8,493 bases of DNA from the NCBI GenBank assembly GCA_012513595.1, contig JAAZBY010000175.1, positions 1 to 8,493 of the forward strand, in the 5' to 3' direction. The DNA comes from Chloroflexota bacterium (GTDB lineage Bacteria; Chloroflexota; Anaerolineae; UBA1429). Position 1 is the first letter of the stretch; each line of letters begins with the position of its first letter. This document shows, one piece after another, positions 7,456 to 8,493 of this stretch. Below the pieces are notes generated by a model. The model searched no databases and had not been told where the DNA came from. It was given only the letters and a program-made list of their open reading frames with translations. A program made the translations under genes and the position numbers.

Positions 7456-8493
7456 ATGAAAATCCTGATGGCCCTGACATACTACTATCCTCACTGGACA
7501 GGGCTGACCGCCTTTGCGGTGCGCCTGGCCGAGGGCCTGGCCGCCCGCGGGCACCAAGTGACCGTCGTGACCTCGCGCTACCAGCGCGCCCTGGCCCGTG
7601 AAGAGGTGCACAACGGCGTCCGCATCGTGCGGGTGCAGCCGGTCCTGCGCCTCAGCCGGGGGCAGGTGATGCCCGGCTTTTTCGCCGCGGTGAACCGCCT
7701 GGTTCGTGAGCACGACGTGGTCCAGGTGCACACCCCCATGCTGGAGACGGCCGCTGTCGGCTTGCTGGCCCACCGCGCCGGCCGCAAGATGCTGATGACG
7801 CACCACGGCGACCTGGTCATGCCGCGGGGGGTGTGGAACCAGTTCGTGCAGCGCACCGTCGGCTATCTGCTGCGCAAGGGTGCCGAGCAGGCCGACCTGA
7901 TCAGCATCTATACGCAGGACTATGCGGATCACTCGGCTTTCCTGCGTCCCCACCGCGCCAAGGTGGTGCCGGTATACCCGCCGTTCTCGTTCCCGCAGGC
8001 CAACCCCGAGGCGGCGCTGGCCTGGCGGCGCGAGCTGGGCCTCAACGGGGCCAAGGTGGTGGGCTTTGCCGGCCGCTTTGTGGAGGAGAAGGGCTTCGAC
8101 TACCTTCTGCAGGCGATCCCTCTGGTGCGCGAGCGCCATCCCGACGTCAAGTTCGTCTACGCCGGCGAGACGCGCGTGGTCTACGAACGCTTCTATGAGC
8201 GTTGCCTCCCCCTCTTGGAGGCCCAGCGCGACCACGTGCTGGAGCTGGGCCTGATCACCGATCCGCAGCGGATGGCCGACTATTACGCGCTGTGCGACGT
8301 GTTCGTCCTGCCGAGCCGCACCGACTGCCTGGCCAGCGTGCAGGTGGAGGCGATGCTCTCCGGCACGCCCGTGGTGGCCACCAACATTCCCGGCGCCCGA
8401 GAGGTGGTCAAGGCTACCGGCATGGGCCTGCTGGTACCCCCGCGCGATGAGCGGGCCCTGGCCGAGGGGCTGACCAAGGTGCTCGACGACCCC
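7456..8493 (+). CDS. GT4-family glycosyltransferase (GT-B fold), 3'-truncated by window edge
   Basis: The frame is open from ATG 7456 to the last base (346 residues, no stop), so the C-terminal end is missing. It is a cytosolic or membrane-associated enzyme predicted to transfer a sugar from a nucleotide-sugar donor. The N-terminal Rossmann half starts MKILMALTYYYPHWTGLTAF and has the usual glycine-rich acceptor loop plus LAARGHQVTVVTS. The C-terminal half has the donor-binding block GFAGRFVEEKGFDYLL (203-218, with R207 and K212). It then has the sugar-nucleotide motif PSRTDCLASVQVEAMLSGTP (286-305), where the usual E-x7-E is D290-x7-E298. GAGGA lies 9 nt before the start, and the gap to the flippase gene is 27 nt, so they form one operon. 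Acceptor and sugar cannot be read from the sequence; a lipid or polysaccharide acceptor is likely from context. Confidence 0.92.
   Translation, partial: MKILMALTYYYPHWTGLTAFAVRLAEGLAARGHQVTVVTSRYQRALAREEVHNGVRIVRVQPVLRLSRGQVMPGFFAAVNRLVREHDVVQVHTPMLETAAVGLLAHRAGRKMLMTHHGDLVMPRGVWNQFVQRTVGYLLRKGAEQADLISIYTQDYADHSAFLRPHRAKVVPVYPPFSFPQANPEAALAWRRELGLNGAKVVGFAGRFVEEKGFDYLLQAIPLVRERHPDVKFVYAGETRVVYERFYERCLPLLEAQRDHVLELGLITDPQRMADYYALCDVFVLPSRTDCLASVQVEAMLSGTPVVATNIPGAREVVKATGMGLLVPPRDERALAEGLTKVLDDP

Noticed and set aside
6280..8235. A 651-codon open frame on the minus strand
   Set aside because: It is the antisense of the flippase and GT4 genes and crosses both plus the promoter region. Its translation is His/Gln/Arg-rich with no domain, as expected from high-GC antisense frames.

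Overview
The window is GC-rich bacterial DNA (roughly two thirds G+C by eye) with tightly packed genes. The proteins resemble those of Chloroflexota (Anaerolineae-like): a GT39-type membrane glycosyltransferase with an HPDE motif, a UPF0104 flippase-like protein, a GT4 enzyme, and an APC transporter fused to UspA domains. That placement is inferred from protein style only; other high-GC phyla are possible.

Layout. Positions 2-1243 (+) hold the 3' two thirds of lepA (elongation factor 4), cut by the left edge. A GT39/PMT-like membrane glycosyltransferase follows directly (about 1240-3156, +), probably translationally coupled to lepA. It converges on a minus-strand unit that reads leftwards from about 6127 to 3208. 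On the right, a plus-strand pair starts from its own promoter: a flippase-like membrane protein (6355-7428) and a GT4 glycosyltransferase (7456 to beyond the right edge).

The most interesting part is the minus-strand unit. Its 5' leader, in the otherwise gene-free stretch 5849-6354, contains in order: a sigma70-type promoter (TTGACA, 17 nt, TACTAT); a sequence matching the conserved core of the cyclic di-AMP riboswitch (ydaO/yuaA class); an intrinsic terminator with a U-run; a 12-bp perfect hairpin; and then the ribosome-binding site of a small winged-helix-like protein (5507-5848). Next comes a 741-aa APC-superfamily permease with two tandem C-terminal UspA domains (3208-5433). c-di-AMP riboswitches commonly turn off potassium or osmolyte transport genes, so this looks like a c-di-AMP-controlled transport operon. 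A small probable DNA-binding protein is inserted between switch and transporter, and the transporter carries its own candidate nucleotide-sensing domains.

The flanking glycosyltransferase and flippase genes suggest cell-envelope glycolipid or polysaccharide synthesis. They are on the opposite strand and probably not part of the c-di-AMP operon. About 113 bp separates the two divergent -35 elements and holds two inverted repeats that could be operators.
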